Source: Portulaca oleracea
Lineage: Eukaryota > Streptophyta > Magnoliopsida > Caryophyllales > Portulacaceae
Direction: 5' to 3'
Assembly: GCA_029582165.1 (NCBI GenBank)
Contig: CM055874.1
Location: forward strand, 44,895,883-44,959,882
DNA: 64,000 bases
The position numbers were made by a program, and so were the translations under genes. Below are positions 22,303 through 32,802 of the stretch, one piece after another; positions within the stretch are counted from its first letter, which is position 1, and the number at the start of each line of letters is the position of its first letter. Under the pieces are notes generated by a model. The model did no database searches and was not told where the DNA came from. It was given only the letters and a program-made list of their open reading frames with translations.

Positions 22303-24012
22303 TCACCTCAAGATATCGGGAACCAAGTCATAACTATTCAACGCCCGGAGTAACGAGTCATGCATTCTCTCATGCATCTCATAATGGTGTAGGCAAGAAC
22401 ACACTCGCAATAGTATATCAACAAACATTAGTGCTCTTAACAGTTTATCAAATGCCTTAGAAAAGTCATAAAAAGGATGAACTACATGAATGTACAAGAC
22501 TTTCCTAGGCATGGTGAAGTGAAACATGAAAAATGATTCCTCCCATTGAGTTGTAAATGGAGATTGGGTATGCAAGTCAACAGGAGGGAGCAATACAACA
22601 CATTCCTGAACATGCTCATGCAAATACTTAGATGCACACAATGACCCAAACTCAATATCCATGCAATTTTCATCAAATATCGATTCCAAATCACAACTTT
22701 CATCCAAATAATCATCATAATCATCAATGAGTGATAAGGAAAACATAGGGTTAGACCATATCATAACACTCCCAACATCACAAACAGGCACATCTTCATC
22801 TTCATCTTCATCAATATCAGACTCATCAGAAGAACTATCAACATCGGAAGACAAAGGTACATCATTCAAATCAACATCAAAAGTGAAAGTGGAAGGCTCT
22901 AGGCCATAACTCATTGTGAATGACTCATAATGCATATCATCATCAAAAGCATCATTGTCACAAACCAAGCTCAAACAATTAGGATCATTGCCCAAAGAAT
23001 CAAGCTCATCATCACAAGATTTCACATTAATGGATTCGCAAGAAAGGGTAGCTAATGCCTCACTAATGCAATGATTCTCAAGGAAAGTGAATAATTCAGT
23101 ATTAAGCACACATTCAATCACAACGGATTCTACTTCACTCTCAACAAGATCATGCTCAATTACATCACAAGCATCATGACATTCAATAAACTCAACTTTC
23201 TCTCCACACACAAGCATGGACAATGGTGTGGACAATGGTTCATCATCAAGCATGTTTTCATCAAGTTCTACATCATCACACACAAAATCATCATGTTCCT
23301 CATACTCACTAGGTGCAGCTAGAGCTAAGGAGTCACTAAGCCTCCATGCAAAACTAGGTCTGTTATAGTAGTCATCATCCTCATTATAATCATACAAAGA
23401 AGAATCAACACGCATTTCAGGACTCAAAGGTAACGAATGATCTACTTCAACATTCGAATCAACCATTTGTGAAGAAAAAGCTTCTACCCAAGTTTTAAGC
23501 ATGTGTTCAAATTTATCCGAGCATTCATTCATTGTCTCATGCATCTTAACTTGCAAACAAGAAGCAGAACTATGACACGACGAATCACAAAATAAGCACA
23601 AAGGATGAGACTCAACAACATCACATTGGGGAGGATCATAAGAGTTCTCTACATAATCCCTACCATAAGATTGATCATAAAAATACATGGGGTAATCACA
23701 TGACTGTTCAGTTTCGGTCCGGAAGGGTGGTACATAAGGAGATTGGAAGTTAGGACTAACACTTTGTTGCTCAAATTCATAAGAATCCCTAGACAACCAT
23801 TCAAGTAATTCACATGCTTTTTCTTCTCCTAAAGCAGAAAACCCATAATAATCTAAGAGGTTTCGGGTCTCATAATTCACACCCTCATTCACAATTCCCA
23901 ACATAGCCAATGTATCATAAAAGATATCATACAATTCACATTGACCACGATAATCAAGCAATCTAGCAAAATATCTCCAAAATATTTCATGCTCAAATTG
24001 TGGACTAGCCAT
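22303..24012 (-). CDS. Acidic 569-residue protein of unknown function in a retroelement
   Basis: I do not recognise this protein. It starts MASPQFEHEIFWRYFARLL about 150 nt inside the tRNA-Asp primer site, so it occupies the gag position of the genomic transcript. The N terminus (about residues 1-75) is rich in aromatic and charged residues and looks helical. The middle is strongly acidic, with many Asp/Glu/Ser and Cys, including a DEDEDEDV run near residue 400. The last 70 residues again look helical (FDKLLRALMFVDILLRV, then LLRAL). No zinc knuckle, protease, polymerase or transmembrane segment is evident. The frame is intact over 1.7 kb although neighbouring elements are full of stops. A purine-rich leader (minus strand, about 24015-24070) precedes the ATG. 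It could be a highly diverged Gag or an element-specific protein; a host gene is unlikely given the LTR context. Confidence 0.7.
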   Translation of the reverse strand: MASPQFEHEIFWRYFARLLDYRGQCELYDIFYDTLAMLGIVNEGVNYETRNLLDYYGFSALGEEKACELLEWLSRDSYEFEQQSVSPNFQSPYVPPFRTETEQSCDYPMYFYDQSYGRDYVENSYDPPQCDVVESHPLCLFCDSSCHSSASCLQVKMHETMNECSDKFEHMLKTWVEAFSSQMVDSNVEVDHSLPLSPEMRVDSSLYDYNEDDDYYNRPSFAWRLSDSLALAAPSEYEEHDDFVCDDVELDENMLDDEPLSTPLSMLVCGEKVEFIECHDACDVIEHDLVESEVESVVIECVLNTELFTFLENHCISEALATLSCESINVKSCDDELDSLGNDPNCLSLVCDNDAFDDDMHYESFTMSYGLEPSTFTFDVDLNDVPLSSDVDSSSDESDIDEDEDEDVPVCDVGSVMIWSNPMFSLSLIDDYDDYLDESCDLESIFDENCMDIEFGSLCASKYLHEHVQECVVLLPPVDLHTQSPFTTQWEESFFMFHFTMPRKVLYIHVVHPFYDFSKAFDKLLRALMFVDILLRVCSCLHHYEMHERMHDSLLRALNSYDLVPDILR

Positions 24013-24163
24013 AACTCTATTTTTTCTTTTCTCTTTTTTTTTTCTTTTTTTTCTTTATTTTTTTTCGATATTTAATTTTTTTCACTACATTTTCTCGAAA
24101 GATCCTAGAAAGCAATAAACTATATACACACAAACCAATAACCTAATCTACCAAATAACGCCA

Positions 24164-24181
24164 TTCCCGGCAACGGCGCCA
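24164..24181 (-). other. Primer-binding site for tRNA-Asp
   Basis: The minus strand reads TGGCGCCGTTGCCGGGAA, complementary to the 3' end of plant tRNA-Asp, one base inside the 5' LTR. This primer is typical of Athila-type plant Gypsy elements. Confidence 0.9.
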
Positions 24182-24182
24182 T

Positions 24183-25096
24183 TGTTTGGTTGTAATTTTT
24201 GTGGTTTTTGTGAGGTAAGAGTTGTCGATCCACATTAATGGGTGTTAGGCTTGACAAGGGAATCGATTTGTGTAAGGGTCTTTCTCAATGCGGAGAGCGG
24301 TAAATTATGTAAATAAAGCTATTAAGCTAATCTAGACATGGATTCAAGAAAGCAATAAAAGCATCAAGTAAAACATGAAATTAGGAAGCAATTAAAAGCA
24401 TGAATTAAGGACTAGAATGAACAATGAAATTGGGGACAAGAAATTATACCTTTGATGAACACAATCTTCTCATCTTCAATCTACAATTGGATTTCCCCCG
24501 AACAAACAAGAAATTGTGGATTGGATTACCAAGGATCCCCAAATTCTCAATAGAAAGTATAATTGGTAACCCTTGACCCTCCTCCTCACTAAAAGTGGAT
24601 TGATTGTAAAATTAGCCCTAGAAAGCTTTGAAATCAAACATCAATGGTAACCAGAGAGAGAGAGGGAGAGAGAAAGCTTGTAAACACTTCAATGAGAATG
24701 CTTGAAAGAAGAGTTGAATACCAATTACAAGAAAACTTGAAGAAAGCTTGAAGAACAATGAAGAAAACTTGAAGAACAATTAAAGGATTAAAGCAAGGTA
24801 AAGGAAAGCAATTAAATCTAATTCTAATCTAATCCTACTCCTAAAACTAGCTAAGACTAAGATTCTAGGTCTGAATTACATTGGGGTATTTATAGAAGAA
24901 GGGAAAATACAAGCCAAACCCTAGAAATAATCTCGCGGCATGCGTTAGGTTTCTGTAGATTTTCGGACGGTCGTGGGCGTGACAACTGGGTCGCGGGCGT
25001 GACCCACATCTGCCCCATTCCTCCGTCGCTCATTCTTCAGTTGTCGCGGGCGCGACTTGGTAATGTCACGGGCGCGAAACAATGTCTCATGGGCTC
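24183..25096 (-). repeat. 5' LTR of the LARD-like element, truncated
   Basis: It matches 16872-18550 except for the 730-bp insert and the 21-bp unit, then stops after TCATGGGCTCGAT inside the palindrome array. LINE-derived sequence begins at that point, so a deletion removed the outer LTR end together with adjacent LINE sequence. Confidence 0.88.
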
Positions 25097-25919
25097 GATA
25101 TCCTCTCCCATAAAGTATTGGAGATTTCTTTCTTGTTGTAGCCAATGTACGTTTGGCCTCCTAGTATTTTTCGAGGTTGTTAACCTTCTTCATTTTTAGC
25201 AGGTTTGCTAGTTCCACTTACTCTAAAGTTTTGACCCCCTTACAGAATGTTTGCTTTGATTTTTCGTAATTCACTTTCTAGTCCGAGACTTGTGGTACTG
25301 GTTGAGATTCTCAATTATCTTCAACCAGTCCTGTGGGGTTGCTTTGCAAAAAATTAAGCCATTTCCGATCAAACCATATTTGGAAGCTTCAAAGAAAAAC
25401 CAATCTGAAACAGGAAATTAATTGTATATATTTTACCCTCATTAAAAATAAGGAACTGTTTTTTGGGTTCAGTTACGTTAACCGCCGGTTCCTGGAAATT
25501 TAAATTTAAAATGTGACATTCCCACACTAAATTCAACAATCTGCCAGTTAATTGGTTAGGATTTGTTTTTTAATTACTCAAAAAGGATTAACCGCGTTTA
25601 ACCATTTCTGAAAAATGCAAAACCAAAATTGTACATGGTTCAACAGTTTGATTAACCATAACCGCAAATTCCGAAAATTTCAAATAATTGACCGCTTTCA
25701 CTAATTTGATTTTTGCAATTTTTCCGTTTGGTTTTCGTTTTCATTTTTGTTTTGGGTTTTCTTGTACACCACTATCAACAAGGCTTCTACAACAATCACA
25801 AAAAGGTATAGAGAAATAGGATCCCTTTGTCGAAAACCTCTAGAAAGTAATACCAACCCACAAAATATACCATTAAAAATGAATTCATAAGAAACAGTGG
25901 AGACACAAGTCATAATCAT
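25097..25919 (-). pseudogene. LINE reverse transcriptase fragments
   Basis: At 25701-25919 the minus strand encodes CVSTVSYEFIFNG followed by SRGFRQRDPISLYLFVIVVEAL, the RG-RQGDP-SP-LF core of plant LINE reverse transcriptases with substitutions. Around 25100-25190 it encodes a broken NNLEKYL...IGYNKKEI segment, the downstream KYLG-P region. About 500 bp between them gives no readable LINE sequence. Together with 16695-16871 and 11559-12179 this looks like one LINE split by later insertions and deletions. Confidence 0.68.
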
Positions 25920-26004
25920 TTGAACTCATTCCAGGCTAAAGCCCATTTTGAATAAAATTGCTAGTAACAACCTCTTGTAGACGTTGAATTTTCACGTTCA
26001 ATTT

Positions 26005-27061
26005 TGTTAGTGAATAACAACCACATAAGGGATAAGAATGAAAATTGTTAGAGAAAAGGTAAATAATAGCGAGGCAACAGCGAAAGCGAAATAGTTGCGA
26101 TGACGGATATTAAGATAAAATTCAAGAACGGAAAAATAAGAGCGATAAAATCAAACACCAGAATTACATGGGAAACCGAAGAACTCGGAAAAAACCCACG
26201 GACGGCGACAACCAGAAAAATAATACATTGTGAGAGGAGAAGTACAACTCGATCACTATCACAGGGTGTGATCCGATCAACAGGAAAGGAGATTACAATA
26301 TAAATCTCTCTAACTCTTTACTCACAATCTCTCATGGTATACTTGGGAAAATATTGGTGAGACGGTTTCTCTCTCAATATTTTCTCCCTCTCTGACTCTC
26401 TGTCACTCGATCACCGTTCGCCGTGAATTAGGTGGAGAAAACTGAAACCTACTTATAGGGTTGCTAGGAGAAGAAAAGTAAGGTTAAACTATAATAACCT
26501 TCGGCCCAAGAGACAAAATCCGTCGCAGACAAAATAAGGAAACAGAGACGTTGGCCGTGCCTTGAGGCGATGGTCGCGTCTAACATTTGGTGGCTTCTGG
26601 ACGTCACGCTGGTAACGCCTGGGAAGAAGGGGGCAACGCCTGTGACCGACTCCGCAAAGTAGGCGCTGGTAGCGCCGTTTTCCCGCTGGCAGCGTCTCCA
26701 TGTTGCCAATTCCTTCTCTCGTTCTGGACCCCAACAAGGATCCAATGGGCCACAAAACCCAACAAAAATTCTTATCCAAATGTAGTTATCACAAACAATA
26801 AGTCAACCTATATATATTTCTTTATGAGAAACATTTTTTGATTGATGAAAAATTCAATTTCATTTTCATTTCTTCTTTCTCTCTGTAAATTGCCATTAAT
26901 TTAGTGAAAGGTCTGGGGTGTGATTTTTTCGGTGATTCCATATTGTGGTAGCCACCGGCAACTGCGTGGAATCAAACGTGAAGGACTGTGATTCGTTAAA
27001 CGATATCTCAGCAAGCCGATCCCCTTCCGCATTTAAGAGGTATTTCTAATACCAATTTACA
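26005..27061 (+). repeat. 5' LTR of a Copia element, split by a solo LTR
   Basis: It runs TGTTAGTG...AATTTACA. Without the nested solo LTR (26046-26764) and its target duplication it is about 333 bp. It ends one base before a tRNA-iMet primer site. A plus-strand TATA-like CTATATATAT lies near 26809-26818. The left end is inferred from TG and spacing. Confidence 0.65.
26046..26764 (-). mobile_element. Solo LTR with AAAAT target duplication
   Basis: 719 bp running TGTTAGAG...ACCCAACA, flanked by AAAAT at 26041-26045 and 26765-26769. A minus-strand TATA-like TATAAGTAGG lies near 26449-26458, so it points minus. The minus-strand start TGTTGGGTTTTG is typical of a Copia LTR. Confidence 0.87.
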
Positions 27062-27062
27062 G

Positions 27063-27075
27063 TGGTATCAGAGCC
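27063..27075 (+). other. Primer-binding site for initiator tRNA-Met
   Basis: TGGTATCAGAGCC, a perfect match to the usual Copia primer site, one base after the LTR end. Confidence 0.92.
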
Positions 27076-28160
27076 AAACTTGCCAGAATCGTTCCCATCA
27101 TGATAAACTGTGTGTTTGTTTTTTGCGTGTATGTTTCTTCGTGTTTTGAAATGCATGAACAACCAAGAGTAATAATAATAAATTTTGTGAACATAACAGA
27201 CAAAAATTCCAAAACCAAAAGCTTGAATCTAGCCTCTTTTCGTTTTCCCCGACCCAGAAAAAGATGGAGATCAGTTTTTGTTTGCAAGAAATCTAAGCCC
27301 TCTGTGACTATTTTTTTTGTCCGGACCCAAAAAAGTTTTTTTTTTTTTTTTAAAAAAAGAGAGAGATTGGTGGAAGATGAACTTAGTGTGAATCAAAAGA
27401 TAAAATCAAAATCGAAAGATAAAATCAAGTTTTAAGTAGATTTTGAATCTTACCCATCAGAACCGCCGAGGAAGGGTGGCGTCTGTGTTACACGCGCCAC
27501 CAAGGACACCCTAGGAGGGGTCCTTCTTTCTCAAAATCGACCCACCAAAGCCCGATCTATGAGAGTCCGACCGAAAGCGAGCGAAAAGACAGGGCGTGGA
27601 GGCGTGTGTGGGTCCTGCGCCGCCACCAAGGTGGCGCATGGGCTTCACGGCTCTGGCCACGGATCTACGTAACGACAGTATTGGTTTCTCACGATTCATG
27701 TCGGTGAGTTAGATCGAGACATTAGACATTTTTAGGGGTGTGGCGGTTAGCATCATTTGGGGTTCTTTTCTTTCGATTTCTCCGGCGATGACCGTGGATT
27801 GCCAAGGCCATGAGAAACCCTAGAAGGGGCGGCAAATAGGTGGCATTATCGAGCTTTGTGGCCAGTAAGTGTGGCTGCCTTGTGCGACCGAAGGAAGAAG
27901 ATGAGAAGGAGAAAAGGATTTCTGGGTTGAGGGAGGAAGAGCCGAGAAAGAAGATAATGAAAGAATCGAGAAAGAGATGGAGCAAGGAGTGAAAGAGAGT
28001 CGGTGAGGTTTTTTTTTTTTTTTGGGCCCCCTTTTACCGTGTTTTGGGATGGGATTCCCTTGCGTTTTTTTTTTAAATTATGTGTTAATCTATGTGATTA
28101 ATCTTATTATTTCTAAGTGAAAATATAAATTTCATTTCATGTTATTTATTGCTTGTTTAA
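27076..28160 (+). other. Copia leader, noncoding
   Basis: Between primer site and gag. It contains a GC-rich stretch (27470-27900) with GGTGGCG/CGCCACC inverted motifs and no intact long frame. Confidence 0.5.
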
Positions 28161-29549
28161 TGTTCCGTTGTGTAAATTGCGGTTTTAAGTAAGGGATGTC
28201 GATCTCAGGAATGGGTTTCTGGTATTCTTAGGATTTGTGGTTTGTTAAGGTTTTTCCCAATACAGAAAGCGATAAATTATATAAGTGAAAGCAATTAAAT
28301 CTAATCTAGGCATGAATCAAAGAAAGCAATTAAGATGAAAGCAATTAAAAAGCTATAAATAGGAAAGCAATAAAAAGCATGAACAATGAAATTAGGGAAA
28401 AGAAATTATACCTTTGATGAACAATTTGCACTAATCTTCAATCAAACTTGGATTTTCCCCGAACAAACAAGAAAATCGTGAATTGGATTACTAAGAATCC
28501 CAAATCCCCACTTGAGAGTGGAATTTGTGACCCTTAGCCCTCCTCCTCACTAAAAATGGATTGGGTGAGATTTTCACTAGAAAGCTTTGAAATCAATCAA
28601 CAATGGAGATTAGAGAGAGAGAGAGAAAGAGAGAAAGAGAGAGAAAGCTAGTAAATACTTCAATGGAAATTTGCTTGAAAGAAGAGTTAAATAACAATTG
28701 CAAGAAAACTTGAAGAAAGCTTGAAGAGCAATGGAGAAAACTTGAAGAACAATTTAAGAAAGCAATTAAAGAAAGCAATTAAATCTAATCTAATTATACT
28801 CCTAAACTACCTAGGCTCCCTCTTCAATAAGCTGAATACAAGTGGGTATTTACAGAAGAAGGAAAAATACAACCCAAAACCTTAGAAATAAATCGCAGCA
28901 CGCCCGTCAGTTTTTCCGCAGAAAATTGGCTCGGGCGAGTCGCCAATGGGCGCGGGCGAGTCGGCAATGGGCGCGGGCAAGTCGCCCTACTGTCCTGCTT
29001 CCTTTGGTCTATGTCTTTGCTGCTCCAGAAGGTTGACTCGGGCGAGTTAGAAATGGGCGCGGGCGAGTCACTGTTTTGGGCAGCTTTTCCCTGCCGACTT
29101 CAAACGCACATAACTTCTTCATCCGAACTCCGTTTTAGACCCGTAAGATATCGATGGAAAGCTCTCGGTGTGTTTTAAGCTCCCAAAACTTCAGACCAAT
29201 CGGAGTTGTAACAAAGGAGTTATGACCCAAAGAGTAAAGGCACACGTATTTCAAACCTTTGAGTCTGTATCGTTCCCTTGTTTTGCGCCAATCTTGACAT
29301 GGAATTTCCGGCTTCGGTTTCGCCTCGGCTCTCGGCTCGGGTTGACTTAGTTCTCGGCTCGGATTGACTTGGTTTGACTCGGGAAATCGCTCGAGATTCC
29401 CTAAAAACCTTCAATTAATCCCAAACTTCTTCTAACTCCTTATTTTCCTACAAAACACTAAATCACTATATCTAATATATACAAAGGGCTAAAATAAACA
29501 CAAACACCTTATAAAGGAGATAAAATTCGGCTCGGAACGAGACCGAACG
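28161..29549 (-). mobile_element. Solo LTR of the LARD-like family
   Basis: 1389 bp running TGTTCCGTTG...GACCGAACG, with TTTAA on both sides (28156-28160 and 29550-29554). It is collinear with the LTRs at 16872 and 24183: same start, same AG-rich microsatellite, same GGCTCGGAACGAGACCGAAC end. It is clearly more diverged, with a final A to G change and TGTAAATACC in place of the TATA box. It lies in the leader of the Copia element. Confidence 0.9.
28933..29069. repeat. GGGCGAGTC array, 21-bp spacing
   Basis: GGGCGAGTC starts at 28933, 28954 and 28975 (GGGCAAGTC), then again at 29040 and 29061; each adjacent pair is 21 bp apart. It occupies the same LTR position as the GTCGCGGGCGCGAC array at 18399 but with a different core motif. 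Confidence 0.88.
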
Positions 29550-29554
29550 TTTAA

Positions 29555-30102
29555 TCTATGTGATTATTTTTTTTATTGTTATTGTGAATTAGTTTTTCAA
29601 TTTTTTCTGTTTATTTTTGCATATTAGTTATGTAAATTTGCTTTTACATGTTTTTGGTTTCATATGCAAATAATATAGATGTGTTTTATATTCTAGAATT
29701 CATATAACTCATAGTTTAATTAGTTTTATTATGTTATATGATTATTATGACGTTCTAAAATTTATAAGTTTTAGAATTTAAATTGAATATGAGTATTCAT
29801 GATGTTGTATTCAGAACTTGTTTTTGGAAATATACTTTATAGCTTATTAGTTTTGTATAAAGTATAAATGTCTATGTGATATTTTTGGTTTTTTTAATGT
29901 GTTTAAATTTCCATATTCATATGAATTTGTTTTTTATGACTAATATATTGAATTAATTTTCTAGAAATTTCTAGTTCATTATTATATGTGATGATTATGA
30001 GCCGAGCGAAATTTTCGACCATATGATATGTATGATGTTATTTTTGGTAATTTAATTTTAAACAATGTGCCTAAATGTTCAAGTTGTTTTAACTTGTAGA
30101 TA
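29555..30102 (+). other. Copia leader, second part
   Basis: AT-rich continuation of the leader after the solo LTR. No reading frame of note. Confidence 0.4.
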
Positions 30103-30907
30103 TGGAAACTACTAAAACCCCTATACTTAGTTCTACATTTGTATCTGTGACTGAAAGGTTGGATGGATCCAACTATGACATGTAGCATCGGAGGGTTAAG
30201 TACCATCTGAATGAACGTGGGTATAGTTTAGACTTTCTCACTACCAAAATGTCCCTCTGCTACTTATGACCCTGTTACCAAGAAGGACATTAATACTACT
30301 TCTGTTGAGTATAAGGAGTTTGAGATATACCAGGAGTGGTTTAAAGAGGATCGCTCAGTGCAATATGCCTTATTGAACCTCATGCATAATGATCTAATTG
30401 AGGAAATTGAGATATACCCTACAACTAAGAATTTATGGGACCAACTCAAGATCCAATTTGGTCAAACTTCGGCGACCAAGCTTCGTCTATTGCATCTTCA
30501 GTATATGCAATACAAAATTGATCACCCGAAGCGAAGTATAATAGAGAACATACGAACGCTAAGTGCAATGGTTCGTGATTTAAAGGCTGGAGGAATATTT
30601 ATTCCTGAGCGTCATCAGGTCACGAATGTGATTCGTGTCATTTCGTCAAGTGAGGAATGGAAGTCTTAAGACTCTCATGCTTCACAATGACCACATTACT
30701 ATTGTGGCAGAGATCACGCGATACCTTGAACTCGAAGAGGAACGCCTTAAATCATGTGCTCCTACTTCTTCAGCATTGGTTGCTAAGGGGAATATACCCC
30801 CTAAAGGAAAGAGGTTTAAGAAAGGGAATAAGAAAGAAAATCATCTCTCTAAGAAACTCAAAAATAATGGTAACAGTGATAAGAAACAACCTACCACTCT
30901 AACATAA
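30103..30907 (+). pseudogene. Copia gag, broken by a stop and a frameshift
   Basis: It begins METTKTPILSSTF and continues with RLDGSNYDM, where the conserved Trp codon of the NY..W motif is a TAG. Then come the UBN2 helices (30358-30650: KNLWDQLKIQFGQTSATKLR, ENIRTLSAMVRDL). A frame change near 30650 leads to a Lys-rich tail (30700-30900). No zinc knuckle, protease or pol follows, so the element is truncated here. Confidence 0.85.
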
Positions 30908-32221
30908 CCATTGTTAGTAAGTTAGGTTTGGTAAGGTAATGAAAATTTATGATAGGTAAGTTAATAAGTTTAGATAAGGACCAATTTAATTACCTACTTC
31001 TCTAAATAGAATAAACATTGTTATTTTAAAAATTACATACTTTATTTTATCTTAGATTTGAATTGAAGTAAATGCTTTAACAAATTAATTAATTAACATT
31101 GAAGGTCGATGTCGCTATAACATAAATAAAGATGACGTGGATATTTTTTTTTTCCCTTGTTTCGATGAAAGAAGGGGAGTGGGAATTGTTTCCTTTCAAT
31201 TTTAATAATGCTGAAGTACGGGGGACTCATTTCATCTTAGGGTGCATTTGTTTGTTGGTCATCACCCCTAAAAAATGATAAAATTTTACGGGTTAACTTA
31301 TTTTTTTTATGTTTGGATGTAATTAGTTGACCTTGAGAAAAAATTTATGGTGGACCCATCATTTCTTACATGTTTGCAGGGAAAATTTCTATTAGGGGCT
31401 AAGGAAAAATGTTTCTCAAAGAAAATTTTCTATGGAAAAAAAAAATTTCTGAGATTTCTACCAAACTCTCCCTTAATTAATGAACATATTATGCGGCCAC
31501 AATATGTGATTTATAACAACAATAACAACGAACCTCATTCACAAATGTTGGGTATGAGAGAATGTAAATGTAATCAACCTTCCCTCATATACAAAAGCAT
31601 ATGAAGAGGTTGATTCAGGTGGACCCAAAAGAAAATTTTGGAAACTGAAAGGACGTCCGTAATGATCTACTATGATATTTAAGTACAACTTTTTTTCATT
31701 TTTTAAGGAATATTTTAATTACAACTTAATCTTAACCAATTAGCGGCTGAATAAGTGAGCTCATCCATCGCAAAATCAGGACAAAGTTAGCAGCTTCTGT
31801 CATATATTCTATTAATAAAACAGATGGGGGTAAATAATTAAATAGAACTATAGAAGCCATGTAACCCATGTTCTCATGGAACTCACTGGATCTTACTAAT
31901 TTTAATTTGTTCATCCTAGCTAGCTTATTGGCTGGAATTAACCAAATACTAAGACAATTTTTTTCAATACTGCTTGATCTATTATCTTTATTGCTAGTCA
32001 AAATTGAAAATTTGTTTCTTTTTTCAATAAATAGGAAATTAAATTGGATCGTAGTGTACCATACTATATGTTTTGGAGTTGTGATAAGTCGAACTTTAAA
32101 ACTGTATCACATTAAACCAAATTATGGAACAATTGGATCACAATATACTGCCGTCGAGTTTGATGAAAGTATGAGAGATTAGACTCCAGTATGTCTAACA
32201 TTTCATGACTTGGAGTTATTC
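30908..32221. other. Intergenic, no gene seen
   Basis: AT-rich. A GGGTGCATTTGTTTG motif near 31240 resembles a MITE end, but the partner end is not clear. Confidence 0.3.
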
Positions 32222-32796
32222 GGGTTTTTTGCATTTTGAACTCCGAAGTATAGGGTAATTTATTTTCTGGACCCTCTGTTTTCATTGTTAATTTTTTGGA
32301 CCCTAAAGTTTATGGGCTGAATAAAAAATGATCTTAAAGTTTGTGGGATGAAAAAAAAAGGCCCATGTACATGTTTTTCTTCTTCTTCATATGTTTGAAT
32401 TTCTCTCCCGGTTGGCGTTAAACTTCAGGGTTAAGGTCAAAACTGATATTGAAGCTATAATGAACCTCTCTTATTCATGTCGGAGCTCCTTAGACCCTTA
32501 AGAACTAAGGGTATATACTTAAAGGTCTAAGCAACTTCGACATGAATAAGAGATGTGTATTATAACTTCATTACAATTTTAACCTTAGTCCTGAAGTTTA
32601 ACGCCAATCTGGAGAAAAATTCAAACATGGGAAGAAAAAATAGAACGAGACACGTGTCTTTTTTTTTTAGCCCACGAACTTTAAAGTTCTTTTTTATTCA
32701 ACCAATAAATTATAGGGTCCAAAAAAGTAATGTTGAAAACCAAGGGTCTAAAAAATAAATTACCCTATACTTCAAGGTCCAAAATATAAGCAACCC
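32222..32796. mobile_element. Foldback/MITE with arms of about 270 bp
   Basis: Almost the whole 575 bp is one imperfect inverted repeat. The outer GGGTT ends, GAAGTATAGGGTAATTTATT, TTGGCGTTAAACTTCAGG and TCTCTTATTCATGTCG blocks recur in reverse complement. Flanks share TTATTC (32216-32221 and 32797-32802). No coding capacity; its transcript would be a long hairpin. The superfamily is uncertain. Confidence 0.85.
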
Positions 32797-32802
32797 TTAT
32801 TC

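Larger units (their letters stand above)
16872..25096 (-). mobile_element. LARD-like LTR element (tRNA-Asp primed), 5' LTR truncated
   Basis: Minus-oriented. Its 3' LTR is 16872-19014, its primer site 24164-24181, and its 5' LTR 24183-25096 (about 490 bp missing at the outer end, judged against a full LTR of about 1.4 kb). Shared LTR parts are about 97% alike by eye over the first 155 bp, so the insertion is fairly young. No gag capsid, protease, integrase or polymerase motif was found in the internal region; the only long frame is 22303-24012. The primer type and the Gypsy-like 3' hairpin suggest a derivative of Athila/Tat-type Gypsy elements, moved by enzymes supplied by other copies. A solo LTR and a 730-bp sequence were inserted later. 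Confidence 0.88.

Noticed and set aside
22303..24012. Reading the 569-codon frame as a host gene
   Set aside because: It lies between a primer-binding site and a 3' LTR of the same element and starts in the gag position.
30358..30907. Treating the two gag frames as separate genes
   Set aside because: Together they match one UBN2-type gag with a frame change, preceded by a stop in the same domain.
31240..31480. A MITE starting GGGTGCATTTGTTTG
   Set aside because: No convincing partner end or target duplication.
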